A DNA stretch of 8,445 nucleotides from Marinosulfonomonas sp. (GTDB lineage Bacteria > Pseudomonadota > Alphaproteobacteria > Rhodobacterales > Rhodobacteraceae): assembly GCA_026989405.1 (NCBI GenBank), contig JALSJL010000473.1, forward strand, positions 1-8,445. Reading direction: 5' to 3'. Every line of letters begins with the position of its first letter. Within the stretch, counting starts at the first letter, position 1. This document shows, one piece after another, positions 1-6,666 of the stretch. The position numbers and the translations under genes are program-made. The notes under the pieces were generated by a model, which saw only the letters and a list, made by a program, of their open reading frames with translations, made no database searches and was not told where the DNA came from.

Positions 1-7
1 TTGCCGA

Positions 8-553
8 GTGGCCTTCAGGCTCAGAAAAACGGTCGTGCTGGTGGGCATGATGGGCGCGGGGAAAACCGCGGTCGGGACGGCCCTGGCGCGCCTGCTCGGG
101 GTGGCGTTTCGCGACAGCGACGCCGAAATCGTGCAGGCGGCCAACATGACGATTGCCGAGATATTCGAACGTGACGGTGAAGCATTCTTTCGCCAGCGTG
201 AAAGCGAGATATTGCAACGATTGCTGGAAGATACCCCGGCCATCCTTTCGACAGGCGGCGGCGCCTTCCTGAGTGGACGCAACCGCGAGATCATCGCCTC
301 GCGGGGTGTTTCGCTCTGGCTCAGGGCCGATCTCGAATTGCTGTGGGCGCGGGTGCGCCACAAGGACACCCGGCCGCTGTTGCGCACGGCCGACCCGCAT
401 GAGACCCTGCGCCGCCTGTGCCTGGAGCGGGAACCGGAGTATGCAAAGGCCGAGATAACCGTCCGGGCAAGGCCGGAATTTTCGATCGAGGACATGGCAC
501 AGGAAGTGACCAAAGCGCTTCTGGAACGGCCGGATGTATTGAAGAGGGTTTGA
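8..553 (+). CDS. aroK: Shikimate kinase (AroK)
   Basis: Phosphorylates the 3-hydroxyl of shikimate with ATP, the fifth step of the cytosolic shikimate pathway to chorismate. Visible motifs, numbered from the GTG at 8: P-loop GMMGAGKT (13-20); shikimate-binding DSD (36-38) with D38 as the family's substrate Asp; FFR with R62; the GGG loop (83-85); the LID segment TRPLL with R122; and R141 in the adenine/substrate region. At 181 residues it matches the single-domain AroK length. The GTG at 8 is the only start visible, but the frame stays open to the left edge. A start outside the window, adding a few residues, is therefore possible. The stop directly abuts the aroB ATG, and the two genes are probably co-transcribed and translationally coupled. 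The identification is secure; only the start is uncertain. Confidence 0.95.
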   Translation: MAFRLRKTVVLVGMMGAGKTAVGTALARLLGVAFRDSDAEIVQAANMTIAEIFERDGEAFFRQRESEILQRLLEDTPAILSTGGGAFLSGRNREIIASRGVSLWLRADLELLWARVRHKDTRPLLRTADPHETLRRLCLEREPEYAKAEITVRARPEFSIEDMAQEVTKALLERPDVLKRV

Positions 554-1684
554 ATGGACGACGTTGTCGATGTGGATTTGGGCGCGCGGTCTTATGGCGT
601 GCGCATCGGGCCGGGGCTGGTCGGGCGCGCCGGTCAGGAAATTGCCCCGCTTCTGAAACGGCCGCAGGTTGCGGTGATCACCGAGGAAACGGTGGCGGGT
701 CTGCATCTGGAGGCGCTGCGCGACGGGCTTTCGGCAGCCGGCATCGGGATGCAGGCGCTGGTCTTGCCGCCGGGCGAAAAAACCAAGAGCTGGGCGCATC
801 TGGAACAGTCGGTCGAGTGGCTGCTGGCGCAGAAGGTTGAACGAGGGGACATCGTGGTTGCCTTTGGCGGCGGTGTGATCGGCGATCTGGCCGGGTTTGC
901 CGCGGCGATCCTGCGGCGTGGGGTGCGGTTCGTGCAGATGCCGACCTCGCTGCTGGCGCAGGTGGACAGTTCGGTGGGTGGCAAGACCGGGATCAATTCC
1001 CCGGCCGGCAAGAACCTGGTCGGGGCGTTTCACCAGCCGTCGCTGGTGCTGGCCGACATTGATGTTCTGGGCACGCTGGATGCGCGCGATTTCCTGTCGG
1101 GCTATGGCGAGGTGGTGAAATACGGGCTGCTCGGGGATGCGGCGTTCTTCGCCTGGCTGGAGGCCAACGGCCCGGCGCTGGCCGCCGGAGACCGTGCATT
1201 GCGTCAGGAAGCGGTGCGGCGGTCGGTGGCGATGAAGGCCGGGATCGTTGCGCGCGATGAAACCGAGCAGGGCGAGCGCGCCTTGCTGAACCTCGGGCAC
1301 ACCTTTGGCCACGCGCTTGAGGCGGCAACCGGCTATGGCGACCGGCTGCTGCATGGCGAAGGCGTGGCGATCGGCTGTGCGCTGGCCTTCGAGCTGTCGG
1401 CGCGGCTGGGGTTGTGCGCGCAAGAAACGCCCGGCCGGGTGCGGGCGCATCTGCGCGCGATGGGGATGAAGACCGACGTGAGCGACATACCCGGAGAGTT
1501 GCCGGATGCCGATGCACTGCTGGCGCTGATGGCGCAGGACAAGAAGGTGGTGGATGGCCGGATGCGTTATGTGCTGGCGCGTGACATCGGCGACGCCTTC
1601 GTTGCCGAAGAGGTGGCCTCGGCCACAGTTCACGAGGTTCTGGAAGATGCGCTGAGCGGGGCATTGAAGGGCGGCGGCGCCTGA
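554..1684 (+). CDS. aroB: 3-dehydroquinate synthase (AroB)
   Basis: Converts DAHP to 3-dehydroquinate, the second shikimate-pathway step, using NAD+ and a divalent metal in the cytosol. The 376-residue product has the full family length. Visible motifs are the nucleotide-binding stretch GGGVIGDLAGF (105-115), the PTSLLAQVDSSVGGKTGIN region (130-148), and the metal ligands expected from family structures: E186 in GYGEVVKYG, H249 in NLGHTFGH and H267 in LLHGEG. The ATG immediately follows the aroK TGA, and a purine-rich GAAGAGGG (541-548) inside the end of aroK serves as its ribosome binding site. This aroK-aroB pairing is common in Proteobacteria and indicates one transcript. All expected catalytic motifs are intact, so it should be active. 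Confidence 0.98.
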   Translation: MDDVVDVDLGARSYGVRIGPGLVGRAGQEIAPLLKRPQVAVITEETVAGLHLEALRDGLSAAGIGMQALVLPPGEKTKSWAHLEQSVEWLLAQKVERGDIVVAFGGGVIGDLAGFAAAILRRGVRFVQMPTSLLAQVDSSVGGKTGINSPAGKNLVGAFHQPSLVLADIDVLGTLDARDFLSGYGEVVKYGLLGDAAFFAWLEANGPALAAGDRALRQEAVRRSVAMKAGIVARDETEQGERALLNLGHTFGHALEAATGYGDRLLHGEGVAIGCALAFELSARLGLCAQETPGRVRAHLRAMGMKTDVSDIPGELPDADALLALMAQDKKVVDGRMRYVLARDIGDAFVAEEVASATVHEVLEDALSGALKGGGA

Positions 1685-1702
1685 CGGCGCCATTCCCTTG
1701 TT

Positions 1703-1729
1703 CTTGCGCCGCGCGTTGCGCGCCGCGGG
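1703..1729. other. GC-rich hairpin between convergent aroB and the hydrolase gene
   Basis: An inverted repeat is visible with a perfect 5-bp core, CGCGC (1710-1714) and GCGCG (1718-1722), around a GTT loop. Past one C/C mismatch it extends through 1703-1708 and 1724-1729 with two G-T wobbles. It sits 18 bp after the aroB stop, where a transcript end would be expected. No run of T follows closely; only GATATTTT appears at 1742-1749. A classical intrinsic terminator is therefore not established, and stabilisation of the 3' end is equally possible. Confidence 0.4.
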
Positions 1730-1762
1730 GCCTCCGGCGGGGATATTTTCACAAAGAAGAAG
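1730..1762. repeat. Rhodobacteraceae-type intergenic element (CCTCCGGCGGGG core)
   Basis: Positions 1731-1749 read CCTCCGGCGGGGATATTTT, followed by CACA and an AAGAAGAAG tail (1754-1762). I recall very similar strings (a CCTCCGGCGGGGATATTT core plus a purine tail) recurring after genes in many Rhodobacteraceae genomes, but that is memory and not a search result. Only one copy occurs in this window. The element holds both an anti-Shine-Dalgarno-like CCTCC and a GGCGGGG, forming an imperfect palindrome. It runs into the 3' end of the convergent hydrolase gene, whose stop (1749-1751) and last residues lie inside it. Its function is unknown to me; a role at transcript ends is a guess from its location. 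Confidence 0.45.
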
Positions 1763-2507
1763 TGGCGGGCATTTGCGCCGGACGGTCGGACCAGGTGAGG
1801 GTCTTGTGGTCGAAGCCGGTTTCGATTGTCGGTTTCACGATGCGGAAATAGGGCGACAGGTCGAAATCGCGCGGCACGAACAGGGAATGGTGGCGGATCG
1901 TCAGGATTTCCCTGGCGCAGGGGTCGGGGCAGTTGTTTTCTATGATCGGAAGGATCGGGTAGCGGACCTGTTGGAAGGCCTCGGCAATGAGGGTCGAGCA
2001 GATTGCGCGGGTCGGGTCGCCCGAGCCCAGTGACAGCATGCGCCGCCGCCAGCGTCGTGGCACCGGTGGCTGGGGCAGCAGGTAACGGGCCAGATCGAAG
2101 ACGTTCTTGAGGTCGTAGGTCTTGCCAATTGCCGATTTCATGTAGGCCACGACGGTTTCGAGTTCGTCCGGGGACAGGGACACGGGGCGACAGATGCGGG
2201 TGTTGAGGGTTTCGTAGTTCGAGATCGGCACGCAGCGCACGCCTTCGGTCAGGTCGGCCTCGATCAGTTCGTCGCCGTCGCCGCACTGGCAGACGCAAAA
2301 GGCGGCATGGGACCAGGTGGATTGCGTCAGATACTTGATCGCGCCGGAAATGCGCGTATTGCCCTCGACCAGCAGCACGTCGCCCGGACGCAGGGTCTTG
2401 CGCAGCAGGTCGGCCGGGGCAACCGAGAAAGCGGTGTAGCCGCTGACCTCCTTTTCCAGGAACGCCGCAAGCCGCCGCCCGACGGCGGAGGATACCCGGT
2501 TTGCCAT
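1749..2507 (-). CDS. YiiX/lipo-like permuted papain-fold cysteine hydrolase
   Basis: A 252-residue protein resembling the YiiX/YebB-like permuted NlpC/P60 (papain-like) hydrolases, often annotated in Rhodobacteraceae as 'lipo-like protein'. Numbered from the ATG at 2507, the conserved strand PGDVLLVEG is at 41-49, the catalytic His is H67 in STWSHAAF, and the catalytic Cys is C170 in RAICSTLIAEAF. His preceding Cys marks the circular permutation of this superfamily. LIEAD (81-85) may supply a polar third residue. Substrates are unknown; relatives act on amide or ester bonds in peptides, murein or lipids. I see no clear signal peptide or lipobox, so despite the common name it looks cytoplasmic or peripheral. 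The start at 2507 is chosen because GTGAGG (2522-2517) lies nine bases upstream. In-frame ATGs at 2516 and 2540 are alternatives. It is the last gene of the leftward block. Confidence 0.8.
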   Translation of the reverse strand: MANRVSSAVGRRLAAFLEKEVSGYTAFSVAPADLLRKTLRPGDVLLVEGNTRISGAIKYLTQSTWSHAAFCVCQCGDGDELIEADLTEGVRCVPISNYETLNTRICRPVSLSPDELETVVAYMKSAIGKTYDLKNVFDLARYLLPQPPVPRRWRRRMLSLGSGDPTRAICSTLIAEAFQQVRYPILPIIENNCPDPCAREILTIRHHSLFVPRDFDLSPYFRIVKPTIETGFDHKTLTWSDRPAQMPATSSL

Positions 2508-2516
2508 GATCTGCAT

Positions 2517-2522
2517 CCTCAC
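2517..2522 (-). promoter_or_regulatory. Ribosome binding site deciding the hydrolase start
   Basis: GTGAGG on the minus strand lies nine bases ahead of the ATG at 2507. It abuts the alternative ATG at 2516 and lies downstream of the ATG at 2540. This favours 2507 as the start. Confidence 0.5.
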
Positions 2523-2544
2523 GATTTCGCGCGTCTTCATTTTG

Positions 2545-2573
2545 TGTATAGGCGCCGGTCCGGATAACATGAA
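2545..2573 (-). promoter_or_regulatory. Candidate sigma-70-type promoter for the hydrolase gene
   Basis: On the minus strand TTCATG (2573-2568) is separated by 17 bases from TATACA (2550-2545). The -10 matches the consensus at four of six positions and the -35 at three. Transcription would begin near 2538, giving a leader of about 30 bases that contains the GTGAGG site. It suggests that the hydrolase gene can be transcribed separately from the prfC block. Confidence 0.35.
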
Positions 2574-2578
2574 ATCAA

Positions 2579-2627
2579 ATGATTGCGCGCCTGGTCGCGG
2601 TGCCGGTCAGAACACCTGCGCAATCAT
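2579..2627. repeat. 10-bp perfect inverted repeat spanning the DUF6869-like gene stop
   Basis: ATGATTGCGC at 2579-2588 is the exact reverse complement of GCGCAATCAT at 2618-2627, with 29 bases between. The right arm codes for residues MIA plus the first base of the next codon near the end of the DUF6869-like protein. The stop codon (2607-2609) lies in the loop. Within the loop, GGTG and CACC could extend the pairing. On the minus strand the stem is followed by a T-rich but interrupted stretch (TTGATTTCATGTTAT), so it may act as a weak terminator or as a 3'-end structure between this gene and the hydrolase gene. Confidence 0.5.
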
Positions 2628-3125
2628 ACCGACCGGCGGCAGGGGATCATCGGGGCCGGGTCTGGGGGCGCCCATGCGGGCCAGTTCGATGCGCTGCCAG
2701 GTCGGGCTGGCTTTTTTGCCCTGGGGCCAGATCAGACTCAGCAGATACCGGAAACGCGGAGATTGGGTGGCGAGCATCTCGATCTGGTCGATGAAGCGCG
2801 GCCCGTGGGTGGCGACGAGCGTTTCCAGCGTGCCGGTCGCCAGCAACAACGCCTGTTGCGGCGTTTCCAGTTCGATCATCGCCAGAAGCACCACGCGAAA
2901 GGCCGTGTCCGGGCTGTGAAAGGCAAGCTCCACCGCGCAGTCATTGGCCCATTCCGCTTGCAGTCTGCGGGTCCGGTCCGAAGGTTGGACACTGGTGGCT
3001 TCGATGTATGTTGCGAGGACATGGGCGACGTGGTCGGCATCGAACAGCCCGCCGGGGCGGCACGGGTGCTCGGCGCGGTAACGGCAGGCCAGGCAAAGCG
3101 GGGGTTGGCTGGCGGGGCTATCCAT
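2607..3125 (-). CDS. DUF6869-like protein with N-terminal Cys cluster
   Basis: A 172-residue protein of unknown function. The central part resembles what I recall of DUF6869: a helical AEWANDCAVELAFHSPDTAFRVVLLAM segment's opening at 58 onward, then GTLETLVATHGPRFIDQIE (98-116) and SPRFRYLLSLIWPQ (122-135). The N-terminus has C11, C14 and C22 (CLAC, then seven residues, then C), which could bind a metal with another ligand or may be incidental. No signal peptide or membrane segment is seen. The ATG at 3125 is preferred; a GTG one codon earlier (3128) is in the same frame and both follow AGGCGG. It begins 13 bases after the small 73-residue gene and is probably co-transcribed with it and prfC. 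The family assignment is from memory and only moderately certain. Confidence 0.65.
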   Translation of the reverse strand: MDSPASQPPLCLACRYRAEHPCRPGGLFDADHVAHVLATYIEATSVQPSDRTRRLQAEWANDCAVELAFHSPDTAFRVVLLAMIELETPQQALLLATGTLETLVATHGPRFIDQIEMLATQSPRFRYLLSLIWPQGKKASPTWQRIELARMGAPRPGPDDPLPPVGMIAQVF

Positions 3126-3138
3126 CACAACCGCCTGC

Positions 3139-3360
3139 TCATTTGCGCAGCGCGGCCTTTTCGTTGCCGCGTTTGAAGTTACCGGTCACGCGCGCCATCA
3201 GCTGTTGCCCGCCCGGGCCGGGTGCATCCTTCATGCGGCGCACAAACCTGTCGGCGGCTTGTCCTCGCAGGACGGTTACAGGCTGGCCAAGATGGAAAAC
3301 CGTGACCTCGCCGGATTTCGACAGCCGAAAGGAAAAGGTATCATCGCGTCTGAATGTCAT
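3139..3360 (-). CDS. Conserved small protein, 73 residues, unknown function
   Basis: A 73-residue basic protein. The N-terminal half (about 8-31, FSFRLSKSGEVTVFHLGQPV) looks like two or three beta strands with a turn at KSGE. It is followed by a helix around GQAADRFVRRM (33-43). The C-terminal end carries LMARVTGNFKRGNE (54-67). I recall a closely similar ARVTGNFKRGNE ending in small uncharacterised proteins from several bacterial groups, which argues for a real gene. A plausible ribosome binding site, AAGGA, lies about 11 bases ahead of the ATG at 3360. The gene starts 31 bases after the prfC stop and ends 13 bases before the DUF6869-like ATG, so it sits in the prfC transcript. No function can be assigned; the basic tail could contact RNA, but that is a guess. 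Confidence 0.75.
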   Translation of the reverse strand: MTFRRDDTFSFRLSKSGEVTVFHLGQPVTVLRGQAADRFVRRMKDAPGPGGQQLMARVTGNFKRGNEKAALRK

Positions 3361-3391
3361 GGCTGCGCATATCCTTGCACGAATGGCGCGC

Positions 3392-4999
<1,608 letters not shown>

Positions 5000-5006
5000 G
5001 TAGCGA

Positions 5007-5035
5007 CGTATAGGCCAGGGTGGGCAGGGGTGCAA
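5007..5035 (-). promoter_or_regulatory. Candidate promoter for prfC, possibly leaderless
   Basis: On the minus strand TTGCAC (5035-5030) and TATACG (5012-5007) are separated by exactly 17 bases. The -10 matches consensus at four of six positions, and the -35 has the TTG core usual in alphaproteobacteria. Transcription would be expected to begin about seven bases later, at 5000 or 4999, on or next to the prfC ATG, and no Shine-Dalgarno is visible. Confidence 0.45.
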
Positions 5036-5091
5036 TCGGCAACCGGGGCGGATTTAACGCGATATTCAGGTGCGTCGGTTTGACTGTGGGC

Positions 5092-5709
5092 ATGACTGGG
5101 GCGAATTTTGGCAACCGCGTTTCACGGCGCTGCATGGTATGGCTTGCTGGCGCGGCGGTGTTGTCGGGCTGTGGTGGCGACGATTTGTCGGGGCCGGTGC
5201 GCACGACGCCGCCGGTCAGCTATGCCGCCTATGACGCGCAGTCAGCCGCCTTGCATGCCACCTGGGACCCGGCCGGGTTCACCCCGCCTGCCAGCCTGCC
5301 GCTGAGCGGCGCGGCGCAGTTTGCCGGGGTCATGCGCCTGCACCTGGAGGGGGCGGCGGGTGACATTCCGCTGAACGGGGCCACAGTCTTGAACGTGGCC
5401 TTTGCCAGTAACAGCCTTTCGGGCAGTGCCAGCGGGTTCGTGGGCGTGAGCGGCGACCAATACGCCGGCACGCTGACCGTGGTCAATGGAACGATTGATC
5501 GTGCGGCGGACCCCCAGAACCAATACACATTCTCGGCCAACATGTCTGGCACCCTGTCGGGCGCTGCCGGCAGCTTTGCGCTCACCGCGGACATGAATGG
5601 CGATTTTCTTGGGGCGAACCACGGGGCCGCGAGCGGGCTGGTTGCCGGATCGCTGGCCTCTGCTGCGGGCACCGGATATCTTTTCGGTGATTTCATTGCC
5701 GAGCGCTGA
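5092..5709 (+). CDS. Lipoprotein with TbpB-like beta-barrel domain
   Basis: A 205-residue predicted lipoprotein. From the ATG at 5092, an Arg-containing n-region is followed by a hydrophobic stretch (VWLAGAAVL) and lipobox LSGC, with C27 as the expected lipidated residue. The remainder is beta-rich, with alternating Gly/Ala-rich strands: SGAAQFAGVMRLHLEG, TVLNVAFASNSLSGSASGF, YAGTLTVVNGTI, YTFSANMSGTLSG and the closing GYLFGDFIAER. This resembles the C-lobe barrel of transferrin-binding protein B-like ('transferrin-binding protein-like solute binding') proteins. It probably sits in the outer membrane; a ligand cannot be inferred. The start is uncertain: neither 5092 nor the alternative ATG at 5134, which would leave a very short n-region, has a strong ribosome binding site. 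It is divergent from prfC across 92 bp and 84 bp ahead of the SDR gene. Confidence 0.75.
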   Translation: MTGANFGNRVSRRCMVWLAGAAVLSGCGGDDLSGPVRTTPPVSYAAYDAQSAALHATWDPAGFTPPASLPLSGAAQFAGVMRLHLEGAAGDIPLNGATVLNVAFASNSLSGSASGFVGVSGDQYAGTLTVVNGTIDRAADPQNQYTFSANMSGTLSGAAGSFALTADMNGDFLGANHGAASGLVAGSLASAAGTGYLFGDFIAER

Positions 5710-5793
5710 GGTCCGAATTTCTTGGGCCGGGCCATTGTCAGGCGTGGCGCTTTGTTCCATCGTGCGGCGGAAACCAAATCAAGAGGTGTCCTG

Positions 5794-6573
5794 ATGGATA
5801 TGGGAATTGCCGGCAAACGCGCCGTGGTCTGTGCATCGTCAAGGGGGCTTGGCCTTGGGTGCGCGCGGGCGCTGGCGGCTGAGGGCGTCAACCTTGTGAT
5901 GAACGCCCGCGGGGCCGAGACGCTGGAGGCCTCGGCGCAGGCCATCCGCGATGAGTTTGGCGTTGAGGTTGTGACCGTGGCGGCCGACATCACCACGCCG
6001 GCGGGGCAGGAGGCGGTGCTTTCGGCCGGCACGGGGGCTGAAATCCTGGTGAACAATGCGGGCGGGCCGCCGCCGGGCATGTGGACGGATTGGCAGCGCG
6101 ATGATTTCATCGCGGCACTTGACGCCAACATGCTGGCCCCGATTGCGATGATCCAGGGGCTTGTGCCCGACATGATGAAGAACAAGTGGGGCCGGGTGGT
6201 GAATATCACGTCGATGTCGGTCAAGGCGCCGGTCGCGGTTCTGGGCTTGTCGAACACCGCACGCACCGGGCTGACAGGCTTTGTCGCCGGCACCTCGCGC
6301 CAGGTCGCGCCCGAGGGCGTGGTAATCAACAACCTTTTGCCCGGCATTCACGCAACCGCGCGCGCCGATGCGCTGGACGGTGCGGTGGCCAAGGCCGAGG
6401 GGATCAGCCTTGAAGAAGCCCGCGCGCGGCGCGAAGCGACCATCCCGGCGCGGCGCTACGGCACGATCGAGGAATTCGGCGCTGCCTGCGCTTTTCTGTG
6501 CTCGCAGCACGCCGGTTTCATCATCGGACAGAACATCCTGCTGGACGGCGGGCAGATCAACTCGACCCTGTAG
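5794..6573 (+). CDS. SDR-family protein with altered catalytic residues
   Basis: A 259-residue Rossmann-fold protein of the short-chain dehydrogenase/reductase superfamily. It keeps a divergent cofactor motif, ASSRGLGLG (14-22, with ASSRG instead of TGxxxG), NNAGG (87-91), the NITS serine region (S140) and a C-terminal LDGGQ (250-254). The canonical YxxxK is absent: 13 residues after S140 the tyrosine position is S153 and the lysine position is R157 (LSNTAR). This pattern fits the subgroup labelled BKR-like SDR-like in CDD, which I recall as lacking a perfect cofactor motif and catalytic tetrad. The substrate is unknown, and ketoacyl reductase activity should not be assumed. The ATG at 5794 follows AGAGG (5782-5786) at seven bases; an upstream in-frame ATG at 5722 lacks such a site. 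Confidence 0.9.
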   Translation: MDMGIAGKRAVVCASSRGLGLGCARALAAEGVNLVMNARGAETLEASAQAIRDEFGVEVVTVAADITTPAGQEAVLSAGTGAEILVNNAGGPPPGMWTDWQRDDFIAALDANMLAPIAMIQGLVPDMMKNKWGRVVNITSMSVKAPVAVLGLSNTARTGLTGFVAGTSRQVAPEGVVINNLLPGIHATARADALDGAVAKAEGISLEEARARREATIPARRYGTIEEFGAACAFLCSQHAGFIIGQNILLDGGQINSTL

Positions 6574-6588
6574 CGGCATTGCTTGCCC

Positions 6589-6617
6589 TTGCGGGGCCGT
6601 GTGCGGGCTGCTATCTG
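6589..6617 (+). promoter_or_regulatory. Weak candidate promoter for the ABC ATPase gene
   Basis: TTGCGG (6589-6594) and TATCTG (6612-6617) are separated by 17 bases in the 93-bp gap after the SDR gene. The -10 matches consensus at only three of six positions. A start near 6624 would give a leader of about 43 bases, including a small inverted repeat, CCGAT (6627-6631) and ATCGG (6639-6643). Confidence 0.25.
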
Positions 6618-6651
6618 GCCGAATGTCCGATGCTTTTGATCGGGTAAAACA

Positions 6652-6656
6652 AGAGG
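6652..6656 (+). promoter_or_regulatory. Ribosome binding site supporting a TTG start
   Basis: AGAGG lies ten bases before the TTG at 6667. No in-frame ATG or GTG occurs between the preceding in-frame stop and the conserved ABC domain start, so this site decides the TTG start of the ABC ATPase. Confidence 0.6.
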
Positions 6657-6666
6657 CACAGCCGGG

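Noticed and set aside
5000..5035. RF3 starting at the upstream TTG (5035)
   Set aside because: The additional 12 residues are Pro/Arg-rich and the codons overlap a well-spaced promoter pair. The ATG at 4999 gives the usual family length.
5036..5091. Promoter for the TbpB-like lipoprotein gene
   Set aside because: I looked for a -35/-10 pair around GATATT (5061-5066) and TTGACT (5080-5085), but no partner hexamer lies at acceptable spacing.
5229..6347. A 372-codon minus-strand frame opposite the lipoprotein and SDR genes
   Set aside because: It covers two well-supported genes in antisense, crosses their junction and has no recognisable motif; it is a codon-bias shadow.
6585..6597. GCCC/GGGC hairpin after the SDR gene as a terminator
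   Set aside because: The stem is only four base pairs and no T-run follows.
6624..6646. Small inverted repeat CCGAT/ATCGG upstream of the ABC ATPase as an operator
   Set aside because: The perfect part is only 5 bp, with wobble pairs beyond. Such short repeats are common by chance, so it is not called as a site.
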